Shown: piece by piece, positions 46,263-57,575 of the stretch | Numbering within the stretch: position 1 is the first letter of the stretch | Layout: every line of letters begins with the position of its first letter | From: Euglena gracilis | Lineage: Eukaryota; Euglenida; Euglenophyceae; Euglenales | DNA: 64,000 bases | Direction of reading: 5' to 3' | Assembly (NCBI GenBank): GCA_039621445.1 | Contig: CP154956.1 | Span: forward strand, 91,917,934-91,981,933 | Translations under genes and position numbers: made by a program | The notes under the pieces: model-generated | The model's database searches: none | Seen by the model: the letters and a program-made list of their open reading frames with translations, nothing else | What the model was told of the DNA's origin: nothing

Positions 46263-46524
46263 CATACCAGAGCGCCAGCCCCGGTCTGTTTGAATCGTGG
46301 TCGAGAGCATCACCAAGACGCCGGCTGGAGCCCCTATCGCTGACGTCCCCCTGGTCAGAGCATTCCTGGAGGTTCACAACTTCCTCCTCGTTGGCGGGAG
46401 TTGGCTCCTCTCGCAGCTCCTCTCGCTCGAACAAGCCGGCCGGGATGTAGCTCTTGTACTCTGCCAGGCGAAGAACCAATACTCGACGACTGGTAACTTC
46501 CCTCGTGTTCTTTGCCACCAACAA
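46243..46524 (-). CDS. Possible exon encoding an acidic segment, unidentified
   Basis: It is open for 93 codons with text RRVLVLRLAEYKSYIPAG and EEEVVNLQECSDQGDVS. The composition (Glu, Asp, Arg, Leu) is protein-like and differs from the repeat-derived frames nearby. It ends inside the inverted duplicate. The plus strand is also open, so confidence is low. Confidence 0.3.
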   Translation of the reverse strand: MLVAKNTREVTSRRVLVLRLAEYKSYIPAGLFEREELREEPTPANEEEVVNLQECSDQGDVSDRGSSRRLGDALDHDSNRPGLALWYVFLDKN

Positions 46525-46837
46525 ACAAGGGTCAGCATCGGACAGGTGTCAGTATTAACCCTTTACTGCCCCATTCGTCCGGATTTCTTCGGGGGATCGG
46601 GCCGTTTTCCCTTGGCCCATCAAACAATTTGTGTGTGGGTGCTCATTATTTCAGTTTGCGCTTTCCATTTTCTGTTACCCTTAAATTCTCTTTACGGGAG
46701 TTCGACGCGGTAAGGATTCGGCCGTTTTTGACCTTTAACATTGACACCTACCGTCCTACAAAAACACAACAAACATCTCGCCAGGTTTGCGGCCGCGTCA
46801 TTTTTTTTGTGGCTCCCCTCGTACCCCGCATGCTCAA

Positions 46838-47065
46838 CAGGGGTTATTTTTCAAGACTGGGGGGGAGGGGGGTCACCCACCCACCCCCTGGGGAGGGGGT
46901 CCCGGGGGTCCCACCCGCTTTTCCCCAAAAATTGGCCAAAATCGCGAAAAATGCAAAAAAGTGCACCTTTTTCAAAAAAAATTTGGTGCCTTTGGCGCCG
47001 AAAAGTATATCCCCCCCCTGGGGACACCCCCGGGGGGGGGGGGGGGGCTCGGCCAGACCCAACCA
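46838..47065. mobile_element. Partial word-repeat element with CAGGGGTTATTTTTCAAGAC end
   Basis: The left end matches the left end of the element at 53257 (CAGGGATTGTTTTTTGAGAC). The inside has CACCCACCC words, poly-G and a GGTGCCTTTGGCGCC hairpin (46985-46999). The right end was not found. Confidence 0.45.
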
Positions 47066-47069
47066 CCCA

Positions 47070-48000
47070 TACTACGATAGCCATTCATATGTCGTTTTAA
47101 ACTTTTGCAATGCTGACCCCCCATTCTCCACAGGCGTGTTGTCGAATACCCCTAAAAAATGTCACAAGCAAAACCAAGCGAAGTTGGGAATTTTCGGTGG
47201 TTTCTTTGAATTTTCAAAGCTTTGGCTCCGACAGTCGAAAAATGTGGTCCCATTGTCCGCAGAACCAGAAAACAGTCTGATGGAGGACAGCCCAGAGCGA
47301 ATTGAACAGAAATAAGCAAAACAAGAGCCAAGTAAAATTTCATTCAGATAAATTTCATTCAGACTTGTGGCGACAATATTTTTGGTGTTTGGGGCCAGGG
47401 TTTTGGGTACAATGGGCCAATATTTTGGGTACTCGGGGCCAGGGGTTTGGGCCTTGGGGCCAACTTTAGGGTTTAGCTGTCAAAAAAAAGAACAAATAGC
47501 TGAGCTTCGGAACCCCCTAGGGTAGTTTGGCTTCTTCGCAGGATAGAAAGCACCAAAAAAAAGGCTTCAAAAATGGTCAAAAATGCTGTTTGGGTCCACC
47601 CCCAAACTTGGGCTGAAAAATCCCAATCTAGCAGGATTTAGGCTTTTTTCACCTGTTTTTGGGTCCATGTGGGTCCAATCGCAAAGAAAACCAGGCTCAC
47701 CGGGAAAATTATCGTCAGTGATTAAGCTTTTGCCCTCCCTGGTGGCGTTCTGATGCTGTTTAGTGGTTTCCTTAATAATGAGGTGAGGGGTTTATCATAA
47801 GTGTTTGGTATCCAGACCCTAGCCCTATTTTTTTTACACCAAAAGAATCTCTAACACCAAACAACTAAACCTGTGCCTCTAACAGGCTTTCCATGGGCTT
47901 TCTGTAATCCACTAAAACACACACGTTGAGGTCACCCATCCATCCATCCATCTATCCATCTGGGAGGGCATGTGAAAATAATTAGAAACATTTCCAAGCA
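47070..48000. other. No confirmed gene; GGGCCAATTTTGGG-type words
   Basis: TTTGGGGCCAGGGTTTTGGGTAC-like phrases recur at 47375-47475. A short (CATC)n run lies at 47934-47960. Confidence 0.35.
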
Positions 48001-48088
48001 TTACCTTGATTTATCCAACCCTGCAAAAAGAGAAGACCCCATTTTTGCCCATTGCAGAGGGATTATTTTTTTTTCAAATCTCATGTTT

Positions 48089-48141
48089 GTACTTGGTGCT
48101 TGGTGCTTGGTGCTTAGTGCTTGGTGCTTTGGTGCTTGTTC
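48089..48141. repeat. Minisatellite (TTGGTGC)n
   Basis: About seven units of TTGGTGC or TTAGTGC. Confidence 0.9.
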
Positions 48142-48159
48142 TGTGGCTACCCCCGGGGT

Positions 48160-48430
48160 CCAAGACAAAAAAAAAACCCTGGTACTCAACAAAGCGATTT
48201 GCATTTGGGCACACAAATCGCTGCATTCCGGGAGCCTTCGGCAGGGTCCAAAGCAACCAGGCTGGAAAGCCGTCTGTATCCGGGCCACCTCCTCCACGCC
48301 CGAATTCTGGGGTACCTCCAAGTCCTCCACCCGCATCTCCGCCACGTCCTCCATCAGACTAATGATGCTGGTCAGCGTGAAGGTGATGCGGATGGGGGGA
48401 TGGGCTGGTCTGCAGCCAGGGGACTTCAAC
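48160..48430 (-). CDS. Possible exon(s), unidentified
   Basis: The minus strand is open from 48540 to 48001. The part at 48430-48200 is the most protein-like: RITFTLTSIISLMEDVAEMR followed by a Cys-containing stretch (GCFGPCRRLPECSDLC). The downstream part is the minisatellite and should not be counted. No family was recognised. Confidence 0.3.
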
Positions 48431-48580
48431 ACCATTTTTGACAAGTAAATACTTGTGAATTTCTGGCAATGGTCCCGCGGGTACCCAGGATGGTAAGAGA
48501 AGGGCCACATTTGTAGCCCCTCCCCGACAGAACCCCTCACCCAAACCCCAGGAACTTAAAATATAACAGCCCAGTGGGGC

Positions 48581-48875
48581 CAGGCTGTTTTTTACCAACC
48601 CCGGGGGGGGGAGGGAGGTGAGTGCCTGCCCAGGCAGGCACTACCCCGCCCCCAGGGGGGGTCAGCTTTCGGCCTGTGCCCAGGCACATTGCTTTGAAAA
48701 TAGGCCATTTTTGGCTCCCCGGCGCCTTTGGCGCAGGGGTTGTGCTAGGGCACTTTTGGCCGTGTGCCCTACCCCCCCCCCGGGGGGGTCGGATCGGGAG
48801 TGCCTTGGAGTGCCTGCCGAGGCAGCCCCCCCCCCCCCCCGGGGTGGGGTCGGCACCCGACTAAAATACAGCCTG
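48581..48875. mobile_element. hAT-like element, CTTGTGCTTA family, diverged copy
   Basis: The ends are CAGGCTGTTTTTTA and (inverse) CAGGCTGTATTTTA. The flanks AGTGGGGC and TTGGGGGC are only partly equal. The layout matches the copies at 29571, 33398 and 50403, but the repeated word is GTGCCTGCCCAGGCA instead of GTGCCTGCCCCTAGCA. The hairpin GGCGCCTTTGGCGC is at 48721-48734. Outside it, AATATAACAG (48560) and CTGTTATATT (48885) form a further inverted pair. Confidence 0.65.
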
Positions 48876-48895
48876 TTGGGGGCTGTTATATTGGA

Positions 48896-50040
48896 TCAGT
48901 CCCCCAGATCTTTGAATCAGACCCGTTACTCCTGGAGGGAAGGAGAATGTTCAAGGGTTCCCATTTTGCGTTCAAACCTGCAGCAGCCCAACCCCCTGTC
49001 ACCATCTACCCAGCAACCCCAGGATGCGGATCTATTTGCAGGCACGGGTTCGGTGGGGAGGTGGTTGGCAGAACGGGGTATGAAATTGCATCAATAAAAT
49101 TGACAATGCTCCTTGGACGGATTTCCACCACCACACAGACAACATGGGACTACAAGCAGTACCCATATGGACTTTTTGAGGATATTGCCGCTACTCCCCG
49201 TGTCGCATTTATTCCACAGATTTTAACCCTAGGCCCAGGGATTTTCCCCAGGCAGATGCCCAGGTGGAAAAAACCCTCCTGGAAGTTAGAAATTATTTCC
49301 GCCAAAATTCTGGTGGTTGGAGAACCCCCACAATGATCTTTTGTGGTGAAAAACCTGCCCTATATCGATATTAATTATTGCCAATTTTCGGATTGGGGAT
49401 GCAAAAAAACACACGGTTTTGGTGCGGCCCAGCACAGTTGCAGAATGTGCTGTGCGATGGCGAATCCAGTCCCAACCTGGTGATGGGGGATGACAGGTGG
49501 CACCACCGTGAATTGTTGGGAGGGGGGCAGAAAAATGAATTTTCCCCTCCACAAAAGAGAAAGATGCCTCCCTCCCTGATGATTGATTATCTCCTAAATG
49601 CTGGGATTTTCGGTGTGGGGGGTCAGAATGTGCGTCCAACTTCCCCTTTCCCCAAAAACTAGCTTTCGCCTTGGTGCGCACCTAGTTGGTTCATTAAAAT
49701 CGGAGTAATAAAGCCCTTTTCCCAACTTCCCGAAGCAAAGCACAGGGAGAAGAGGGGAAAAAACTTACAGACTCAAATCTAGCAGTCCACGCCTCAGATC
49801 CAAGTCAGGCAAACAACGGGCCACACCCAGTTTGTCCTTCAACATCAATGCGCGGGTGCGCATTCTCCTTTTGCACAGCCTGTGTGTCCATTCCAAAAAT
49901 GCGCACCTGCGCATTTTCTTGGGTTTGCCAAAGATGTGGGCTTGGGACTCTGTCGCACCCCCAAGACATGAATGCACCCCCATGGGTGCTTTGTAGCCCA
50001 ACGCTTTAGAAATAACCTTGAATACCCCCTGAACTTACCA
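48896..50040. other. No confirmed gene
   Basis: Several frames of 100-190 codons overlap on the plus strand (48764-49336), but their first part is the transposon. None was recognised. Confidence 0.3.
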
Positions 50041-50043
50041 CAT

Positions 50044-50122
50044 TGGTTGGTTGGTTGGTTGGTTGGTTGGTTGGTTGGTTGGCTAATTGGTTGGTTGGTT
50101 GGTTGGTTGGTTGGTTGGTTGG
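50044..50122. repeat. (TTGG)n microsatellite
   Basis: About 18 units with one interruption (GGCTAATTGG). Confidence 0.95.
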
Positions 50123-50402
50123 ATTGTGGTTGGAAGGCATTCAACTGACAGATTTCTGAGGGCATGACAATTTCTGGGGGGCAGCAGGTATGAAGATACA
50201 CTGAAGCAGACAACACTTTTCTGGTCAAGAAAAAAGTGGCTATTTTTACATCCCCAAGACGAAGCAAATGCGAGATGGTTTCAAAAAAAATGTAGGGCGC
50301 AATATTTGTGCTCGTTGACTAGCCCATTCCTTCTCTGCATCAACCTTTTCTGATATATATAATAAACATATATACATATATAATAAACATACACATATAT
50401 AT

Positions 50403-50699
50403 CATGCTTGTGCTTACCGATCGGGGGGGAGGGGGGTGGGGTGCGATAGGGTGCCTGCCCCTAGCAGGCACCCCCCCCCCGGGGGAATAGGGGTCCGGGA
50501 CGGACCCAGAAAATTTTCATTGAAAATGGCCTTTTCCGGGCCCCCGGCGCCTTCGGCGCCGGGGTCGGAGGGGGGTGCCTGCTAGGGGCAGGCACCCCCC
50601 AAAACCCTACCCCCCCGGGGGGGTCGGACCGGGTGCTATGGGGTGCCTGCCCCTAGCACCCCCCCCCGTGGGGTAGGCAGCCGACTAAGCGCAAGCCTG
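50403..50699. mobile_element. hAT-like element, CTTGTGCTTA family, copy 3
   Basis: The ends CATGCTTGTGCTTA and (inverse) CAGGCTTGCGCTTA are paired. ATATATAT stands on both sides (50395-50402 and 50700-50707), although in a TA-rich context. The hairpin GGCGCCTTCGGCGCC is at 50546-50560. The internal text is nearly the same as at 29571 and 33398. Confidence 0.85.
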
Positions 50700-50862
50700 A
50701 TATATATACATACACATATATACATATATTATACATATGCATATTATATGTATGTGTGTGTATATATACACACACATACATATAATATGCATATGTATAA
50801 AAGATGTATATATGTATGTATATATATGTATATGTTACATTATGTTATATGTATGTATATGT

Positions 50863-51140
50863 GGCAGTCTCCAACTAAAGGGACCCCCCGGGGGGTCCCT
50901 TTAGTTGGATCAGGGGGTCAAAATAGTTTTTTTTGTGTTAATGATGGAACAGGGTTTGGTGCGCGAGTTAGGGTTAGGGTTAGGCCTAACTTGCACACCA
51001 AACACCCGTCTACAAGTAGGCCTAACCCTAACCCTAACTCGCTCACCTAACCCTATTCCACCATTAACGCAAAAAAAAAATTGCCGCCCCCTGATCCAAC
51101 TAAAGGGACCCCCGGGGGGTCCCTTTAGTTGGAGGCTGCC
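50863..51140. mobile_element. Foldback element GGCAGTCTCCAAC with TTAGGG motifs, 278 bp
   Basis: End-to-end inverted repeat. GTATATGT flanks it on both sides (50855-50862 and 51141-51148). GAGTTAGGGTTAGGGTTAGG (50964-50983) and its inverse (51018-51040) lie in the arms. The terminal stems themselves contain smaller palindromes (CCCCCCGGGGGG). It is the same family as 24650-24923. Confidence 0.75.
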
Positions 51141-51350
51141 GTATATGTATATGTATAGAAACACTGGTTGGGGGGGGACCGTTCTTCACCTTGTGGATGG
51201 ATAAAATCAGCCATGTGGAAATTGTATGAGAGCAGATCCTATTAGGATTTCCTAATGGGTTCCCTTTCTCTCTCCACAGGTGGGTGGTATTCTTATTCTG
51301 TTTTTCTTTTATATTTTATATTATTCTTTTCGCACCTCACTCGTGGTTTA

Positions 51351-51793
51351 ACCCCCCCAAATCAAGACCCGGGTCTTATTTTGGGTCTGTTGCTGGAAAC
51401 CTCCAGGGGGGGTCTTATTTTTGGGGGTCTTATGTTTGGATTTTTTCTTGACCGACCCGGGCCAAAAAAAAAATCATTTTTCAGGTTCCCGCAAGCATCA
51501 AAATTTTTCCTTCGGCGCTTCACGCCATGTATAAATTGGTGTAAGTTGACATTTAGCATGTTTTTTTTTGCACTTCAAAAATCTGAAAAATTTTGAAATT
51601 TCATCATTTTTGTGTGTGAAACTGGGGCTTTTGGTAATTTTTCAGGGAAAATTTTCACCGTCTTTGCGCCGTCAGGGGGGCCTTATTTTTGGGGGGTCTT
51701 ATTTTTGGATTTTTGCTCGATCGGTCCAGGGGGGGCCTGACTTTGGGGGGGGGGTCTTGTTTTGAGGGGGGTCTTATTTTGGGGGCGGGGGTT
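51351..51793. mobile_element. TA-flanked poly-C/poly-G element, word GTCTTATTTT
   Basis: It is flanked by TA (51349-51350 and 51794-51795). It starts ACCCCCCC and ends GGGGGTT. GTCTTATTTTTGGG or GGGTCTTATTTT recurs about seven times at both ends. Two hairpin-like strings, GGCGCTTCACGCC (51514-51526) and CTTTGCGCCGTC (51662-51673), lie in the middle. Confidence 0.75.
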
Positions 51794-51892
51794 TAGGTGA
51801 AAGGCCACGTCAAAAAACCTACAGTCTACCACCCCCCCGGATATCTAAAGAAACAAGAGGTAAGTGACCCCAGCCCAAGCCTTTTCCACTAG

Positions 51893-52155
51893 TTTGTCTT
51901 TCTGGACAAAATTTAAACCATTTCTTAATTATGGGTTCGCCACCCTTTTAAGGTTGCCTTATCTAATTCTCGTTGTGCCATCAGGCAGGTGAAGTAGGAG
52001 TGAATTGGATGTTTGACGTCGAATTTGCCATCGACCCCCCTGGATAATGGTAACCCGGTGGAAATTTTCTGTCCCAATGGAAATTTCCTCAAAAAATTTT
52101 CCCAAATGACTTGTTTTTTTTGTACAGAATTTCAATTCAAGCTGTATTAAATTTT
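51893..52155 (-). repeat. Inverted duplicate, copy 2
   Basis: Partner of 46000-46262 in reverse orientation. Confidence 0.8.
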
Positions 52156-52925
52156 GAAAAAATTTGATTTCATGAATTTGAGCCACTGGCACTCTGGACT
52201 TACGAGAGGTTCAAAAATAGGCGGGTTGCTTAGGCGGGCGCCTTTTCTTCACCTGCCCCAACCGCCCCCTTCCAGGGGGGGGGGTCTGGCAGCAAGCCGA
52301 CACAACCAGGGCTCCGAAGCCAGGTGTTCTCTGGCTGTTTTGTGTCTTTCAGCTTTCGATGTGGGGGTTTTACCCAAAACACTCCCCTAAAATGGCCTGA
52401 GATTTTCAAATTCACCATTTTGTCAAAATGTCCAAAATGCATCCAAAATGATCCAAATTTTCGTTGTGGCATGACCACACCTTGAAATCTTCCAGAAAAA
52501 AACTGGGAAGTTGTAAATGGAACCTGCAAAACAGAAAACGTGAAAAAAGGTATTAATTTGGACAATTAGCGTCGCCTAAGACGGGGGGTTAAAGAAGGGG
52601 GCAGATGCCACATGGACCCTCAAAAAACGTGACGAGAAAAAGGCACAAAAAAAGAAAAAACCAATGAAACTCAAAAAAATGGGTCTCACTGACAAAATTT
52701 TCTTACTGGAATCATTTCCTGCAGAATGAGAAAAATGCCATAAAAAAGTGCACACAAAAAAAACAAAAATGCAAATTTCAACAAAAAAATTGTTTGCATC
52801 CAGTCATAAATTTGTTAAGTTAAGCATTGTTAAACAGTTAAGCATTGTTTCCATTCAGTTATAAATCGAGGTTTGGTGGCAGGAGGGATAAAGAGGGGCG
52901 GGTTTTGTTCATGCACTCCAATATG
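52156..52925. other. No confirmed gene
   Basis: A GCTTAGGCGGGCGCC string near 52230 and a GTCGCCTAAGACGGG string near 52570 could be the ends of another element, but the match is too short to call. The rest is A-rich. Confidence 0.3.
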
Positions 52926-52939
52926 TCCATTTATACAAG

Positions 52940-53067
52940 GCAAGCCAGCCCATCGCCGGTGCCCCAGGCACTGCACACCATCACGCCGAGGAGGATGGCC
53001 AGTACCACCGCGATGGTCCAGCCCGCAGTCGTGGACATGGCGTTCCCGACAGGCTGCATTTGCCTGA
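52940..53067 (-). CDS. Probable terminal exon with one transmembrane helix, unidentified
   Basis: After a CCTTGGGG..TTCAG acceptor the minus strand reads about 40 codons and then a stop. The text TTAGWTIAVVLAILLGVMVC is a clear membrane-spanning helix followed by a short polar tail. It could be the C-terminal exon of a small membrane protein. No family was recognised, and a partner exon upstream (toward 53200) was not found with confidence. Confidence 0.35.
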
Positions 53068-53256
53068 ACCCCCCCCCCCAAGGTGCTTGGGCTCAAAGTG
53101 CCCCAGAAGGCCTTCCAAAGCAGGAGTTTCATCTGAAAACGGGTCCACATGGACCTTTTCTGGTCTTGTGAATCACCACCTCTTCGCTCTTGGCTCATTG
53201 GCGCAGGCCATACTGACCCTGGGCCCAAAAAAGTGCTAATTTTCGTGATACCATAT

Positions 53257-53527
53257 CAGGGATTGTTTTTTGAGACCGGGGGGAGGGGAGGGGAGGGTCC
53301 TCCCCACCCACCGAGGAACCCTCTACCCCCCCCATGGGAGGGGGTCTGCGGACCACGAGGGGGTCAAGCTCGGGGTCAAAAGATCATTATCAGCGCTTCG
53401 CACCAAAAAAAAAATCAAAGATGGCCAAAGACCCTGGTGGGGGACCCCTTGGGGGTCCTCCCGGGGGGGTTCGGCGGCCCACCTACCACACTCCCCCCCC
53501 GGGGTCCAAAGCTAAAAGAAAATCCTG
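53257..53527. mobile_element. Word-repeat element with CAGGGATTGTTTTTTGAG end
   Basis: The right end (inverse CAGGATTTTCTTTTAGC) is partly matched. The flanks TACCATAT and TGGAATAT agree weakly. CAGCGCTTCGCACC (53390-53404) is the hairpin, followed by a poly-A run. It is related at the left end to 46838. Confidence 0.45.
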
Positions 53528-53924
53528 TGGAATATACTGCTCCAACAGCAGAGGGGGGAATTTTGTTAGCCCCCCCCCCCCGATAGGTGGGGCCAACGAC
53601 AAGCTCTGGGGGTGTGTAGGCACCCCTGCCACGTGCCCTAACCCTGAACAAACCTAACCCAACTGCAGGAGGGTCGGATTTGGTGACCTCAAGTGCTTGC
53701 CAACCCCGACCCCATCATAGCGTCGCCGGGAACAACAGCCTGCTCCAAGTGTTTGTCCTTGAGGATGTCCAGGCAAGGGAGGGGGTTTGATGGGCGTTTG
53801 GGGCGGCTGCCGAGTCCTGGTGCTTATGGCCAAGCACCTCTGGTCAGCCGTGCCATTGGGCCTAGCATCGCCCAGCATCACCCTGCATCGCCTTTGAAGT
53901 CCTTGGTGGTGTACCTCCGGTACC

Positions 53925-54310
53925 TGCATCCACCCAGATACCTGCGTCCAGAGCATGCACCACAGCATCTGCATCCACTTCATCCACTTTTGTCCACTTC
54001 TGGTCATTCACCTTCTTGTGACACTTTTGGCCTCTTTTGGTCACTCTTGGCCACTTTTGGCTGCTTTTCCCCAATTGCTTTTGATTGCTTCTCGTTGTTC
54101 TCTGGCCACTTTTTACTGCTTTGGGCCCAATTCAGCCCACCATTGTCCAGTCTCTGCAGCCAATGCATCCTGTCCAGTATCTGCGTCCACTGCACTAACT
54201 GCATCTTGCCCAGTGTCTGCATCCACTGCATCTTGTTCAGTACCTGCGTTGATTGCATATTGTCCAGTATCTACATCCACTTCATCCACTCCAGTACCTG
54301 CATCTACTGG
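53925..54310. repeat. Minisatellite with 18-bp unit, second locus
   Basis: GCATCCACTGCATCTTGTCCAG-like units encode (DADTGQ)n on the minus strand, as at 15315-16135. TTTTGGCC/CTTTTGG words lie between 54020 and 54110. Confidence 0.7.
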
Positions 54311-54640
54311 CTCCCAACAAAAGCCCAAAAATGACCGTAAAAGCCCCCCAAAAACGATCAAAACCACCTGAAATGGCTTGAAATAATCAAGAATAGTCCC
54401 AAAATGGACAACGATGCTTACAAAAAAAACTTTTAAAAAAAATGGCCGAAAATAACCAAAGTAGCATGCGAAAGGGCCAAAAATGCCATAAACTGATCTT
54501 CACCCAAAATAGCCCAACATTTGCCCAAATCATCACAATGTGCCCCCAAATTAGCAAAGACAAATCCAAAATAGCCAAAATGGTGTGGCATGAGAGATTT
54601 GTGGGAAATGATTGCTCATTGCTCCTAAAAATGGGTTGAA
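54311..54640. repeat. CCAAAA-rich phrase, second locus
   Basis: Same text style and same junction with the minisatellite as at 16140. A third, shorter stretch of this kind is at 60290-60490. Confidence 0.55.
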
Positions 54641-54659
54641 TTCTTCCAGGTATGCAAAA

Positions 54660-55590
54660 AATGCCAGCATCGCCCAGCATCGTCCTGCATCGTCCAGCAT
54701 CGGAACCTCACCTCTGGTCTCCGAAAATCCAGCATTGCCCAGCACCGCCCAGCATCATCAGAGGTGCTTGCTTATGGCCAGAAAACCAGTAGCAACAAGA
54801 ACAAAACTGTTTTACCTGGGCTTGCACTGGCGTGTCTGGTGATCACTTCCAGGAGGTGCAAAACCTGGAAGTCGCTGGCTGACTTGTTCCCAGGGGGTTT
54901 GGCACGCCTCTCGCTTGGAACCCCATTACCTGTAGAAAAAAACACCAGGAGAAGAAATATTGCAACGTGCAAAATGTATTCGATGTCAATTCAACCACAA
55001 TCCAAGAGGTCAGATGCTCTGGCACTTCATTCTTTCGACAATTGCTTCGCCCCACAACGCCGGACATTTTCATGTGATGATGAGTGGTTCGGATTGTCAT
55101 AGGAATACTCTCAATTAAAAACGTTCCAAGAGAATTCACCATTTGTTAGCAAATAATCATTCCTTCAACCAAAAAAAGAGCAATAAATGACAGAACAAAG
55201 CGAAGGCACCCTCCCACACGGATAACTTGCAACTCAAAAAAATGATATAAAAATTTCTCTAATTGTTCGAGACAAAGTATGTCCCAAAGAATATAATGCC
55301 ATTTTTTTGACAGAAGAGAAATGATTCTTTCACAATTGGACTCTTTAAAAGGAAGAAAATGTTGTTGTTTTTTTGGAAAAAACGCACCTGACATTTTTTG
55401 CCTGTTCTGATGTGAGGCTTCTTCAGAATTGTGTATTCAACATTCTGCTTTTTTTGTGATGCCCTCCCTTGGTGACCTGTGCCGCTTGCTTAAGCGTCAG
55501 TTGCTGGACTTGCTCCGAGCTGCTCTGCTGGATGCTGGAGGCTGCCCGCGGGCGGAACGAGCAGGTTTGAAAATGCTTGCCACCCAGGGT
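54660..55590. other. No confirmed gene
   Basis: CCCAGCATCGCC-type words recur at 54660-54760. The rest has short frames only. Confidence 0.35.
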
Positions 55591-55600
55591 TCAAATCATA

Positions 55601-56007
55601 ACCCCCCCCCAATATAAAAACCCCCTGGTTTTATATTTGGGCGGAATTTCAAGACCCCAAGGGGGGTTTTATATTTGGGGGGGGGGGGGTTATATTCGGT
55701 CGGACAAATCAACTTCCCGGCGGGCTCCAGTAGTCACGTTTTCGGTCCAAAATCACAAATACGCCCACCCTTGGGGGTCCAAAAACTTCATTTTTCGGGC
55801 GAAGGAGCAATTTTCACATATTTTTGGTAAAAATTGCTCCCAAATCTGCCAAAAATCACAATTTCAGGAGATTTTGTCGAAAAAATTTCCTTCCGGCGCA
55901 AAGCGCCAGAGGGGGATTTTTATATTCGGGCGGGATTTCAAGGTCCTCAGGGGGGGGGTTATATTTGGGGGGTTGTATTTGGGGGGGGGGTTATATTTGG
56001 GGGGGTT
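55601..56007. mobile_element. TA-flanked poly-C/poly-G element, word TATATTTGGG
   Basis: It is flanked by TA (55599-55600 and 56008-56009). It starts ACCCCCCCCC and ends GGGGGTT. TTTTATATTTGGG or GGTTATATTTGGGG recurs seven or more times. The middle carries AAAATTTCC and the hairpin GGCGCAAAGCGCC (55895-55907). Confidence 0.75.
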
Positions 56008-56193
56008 TACCCCATCAGAAAATACATATCACTGCCCCATTGATGCCAAGAGGTGCCACCAAACAATCCATCTCCCCATTTGCCGAAGACATGCCATGTC
56101 CCACAAATGTGCCGTTGACACAGGGGTGTGTCGGCATGTCAACAGCATCGCATCAATAATAATAATAATAAAAATGTGTGTCCGGGTGATGTG

Positions 56194-56642
56194 CAGGGAA
56201 TTTCTTAAGGACCCCCCGGGGGGGTCCAGCCTCCGGCTGGCAAAAAGGCTGCTGGCTGGAAATGAGCTGCTGGCTGGACCCTTCGCGGGGGGGGGGGGGG
56301 GCCGGGGGTGGGGGGGGGGGGGGCTGGGCTGGGTCGACGAACAACAAAATTTTCTAACACATTTCTGCCATTTTCGACATTTTGATGGGTGGAGCCAGGT
56401 CAAGGCTGGGGGGCTGTGATGGAGGAAGTTGTGATGAGGGGAAAAATGAAGGGACAGGTGAGCTGGGTAGCCTTCGGCCGGCTGGCCCGGCCTCCGGCCG
56501 GGCTGGACCCGACTTTATTCCACTTGACCCCCGGGGGGGGGACCCAGCCCAAATTTGGGCTGTTGGCTGGATTTGAGCTGCTGGCTGGCTGGACCCCCCC
56601 CCCGGGGGGGCTAGGGTACCCTCCGGCTTAAGAAATTCCCTG
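56194..56642. mobile_element. hAT-like element, word GCTGCTGGCTGG
   Basis: A perfect 16-bp inverted end, CAGGGAATTTCTTAAG, stands at both sides. GTGATGTG is duplicated exactly (56186-56193 and 56643-56650). These are the classical marks of a hAT element. CTGCTGGCTGGA words recur inside both arms. There is no ORF for a transposase. Confidence 0.88.
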
Positions 56643-56828
56643 GTGATGTGCCAGAAATGCCTCGTAGACACAGGGAGGTGTGTAAATACAGGTGCAAACC
56701 GAAACCTAACAGTGGCCACCAGACCGAGACACAGTCAGCGCTGCCCTCGAAGTGTTGTCCAGGCTCTCCAGCTGCGCAAGAAACAAGGCCTCCATCGATT
56801 GCAGGCAGCAGCCCCAACCGTTTTTCAA

Positions 56829-57575
56829 CAGGGGGGGGGGGGGATGCGCTGGGCGGCCCTCGGAAAAAAATGCGCAAAAATGCGCAAAAAAAATGCGCAA
56901 AAAATGCGCTGAGTTTGTACATTCCTAAGGGAAAAAGGACTTAGAAAAATTTCCAACAATGAGCCCAAAATTAAACCAAAATCACCAAAAACAGCTGAAA
57001 TGAAGGCATTCTTGGTCCAAAAAAAAAGCATGAGCAAGGCGTCACTCTCTGTTCACCATAACCAACAATGTCAGCGATGGTGCCCCTTACTTGTGACCAG
57101 GGGAGAAGGATTCGATGCAGGGTCTCTGAAAACCCCAATGTCCTCATCATCATTGGATGAGTACCCACACCTCATCACCCAAAGGTTTTTTCTTGAATAT
57201 TGACAAAATGCCTCCAAAAAGTGTTAAAAAAAATAGGAAAATGGAAAAAATGCGCAAAAAAATGCGCAAAAAATTTCTTTCAAAAGGGGGCAGAACAGAA
57301 CACAAATCAAACAACATTGGTCACAAGTCAATGCAACATTGGTCAAGGAGCAATTTGACAATATACAATCAAAATCAAAAAAAACCAAAATGCAACTGCA
57401 ACAAATAAAAAAAAGCCGGAAATTCTTAAGATGCAAAAAAATGCGCAAAAAAAATCGAAAAAATGCGCAAAAAATGCGAAAAAATGCGCAAAAATACGCA
57501 TTTCCCCAAAAATCCGGAAAACGCGCAAAAAATGCGCAAAAATGCGAAAAAATGCGAAACGCATTCCCCCCCCTG
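56829..57575. mobile_element. CAGGGG-ended element, word ATGCGCAAAA
   Basis: It starts CAGGGGGGGGGGGGATGCG and ends with the inverse of CAGGGGGGGGAATGCG. AATGCGCAAAAA is repeated many times near both ends (56865-56910 and 57245-57560). No target duplication was found. The layout is that of 13956-15046 with a different word. Confidence 0.5.
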
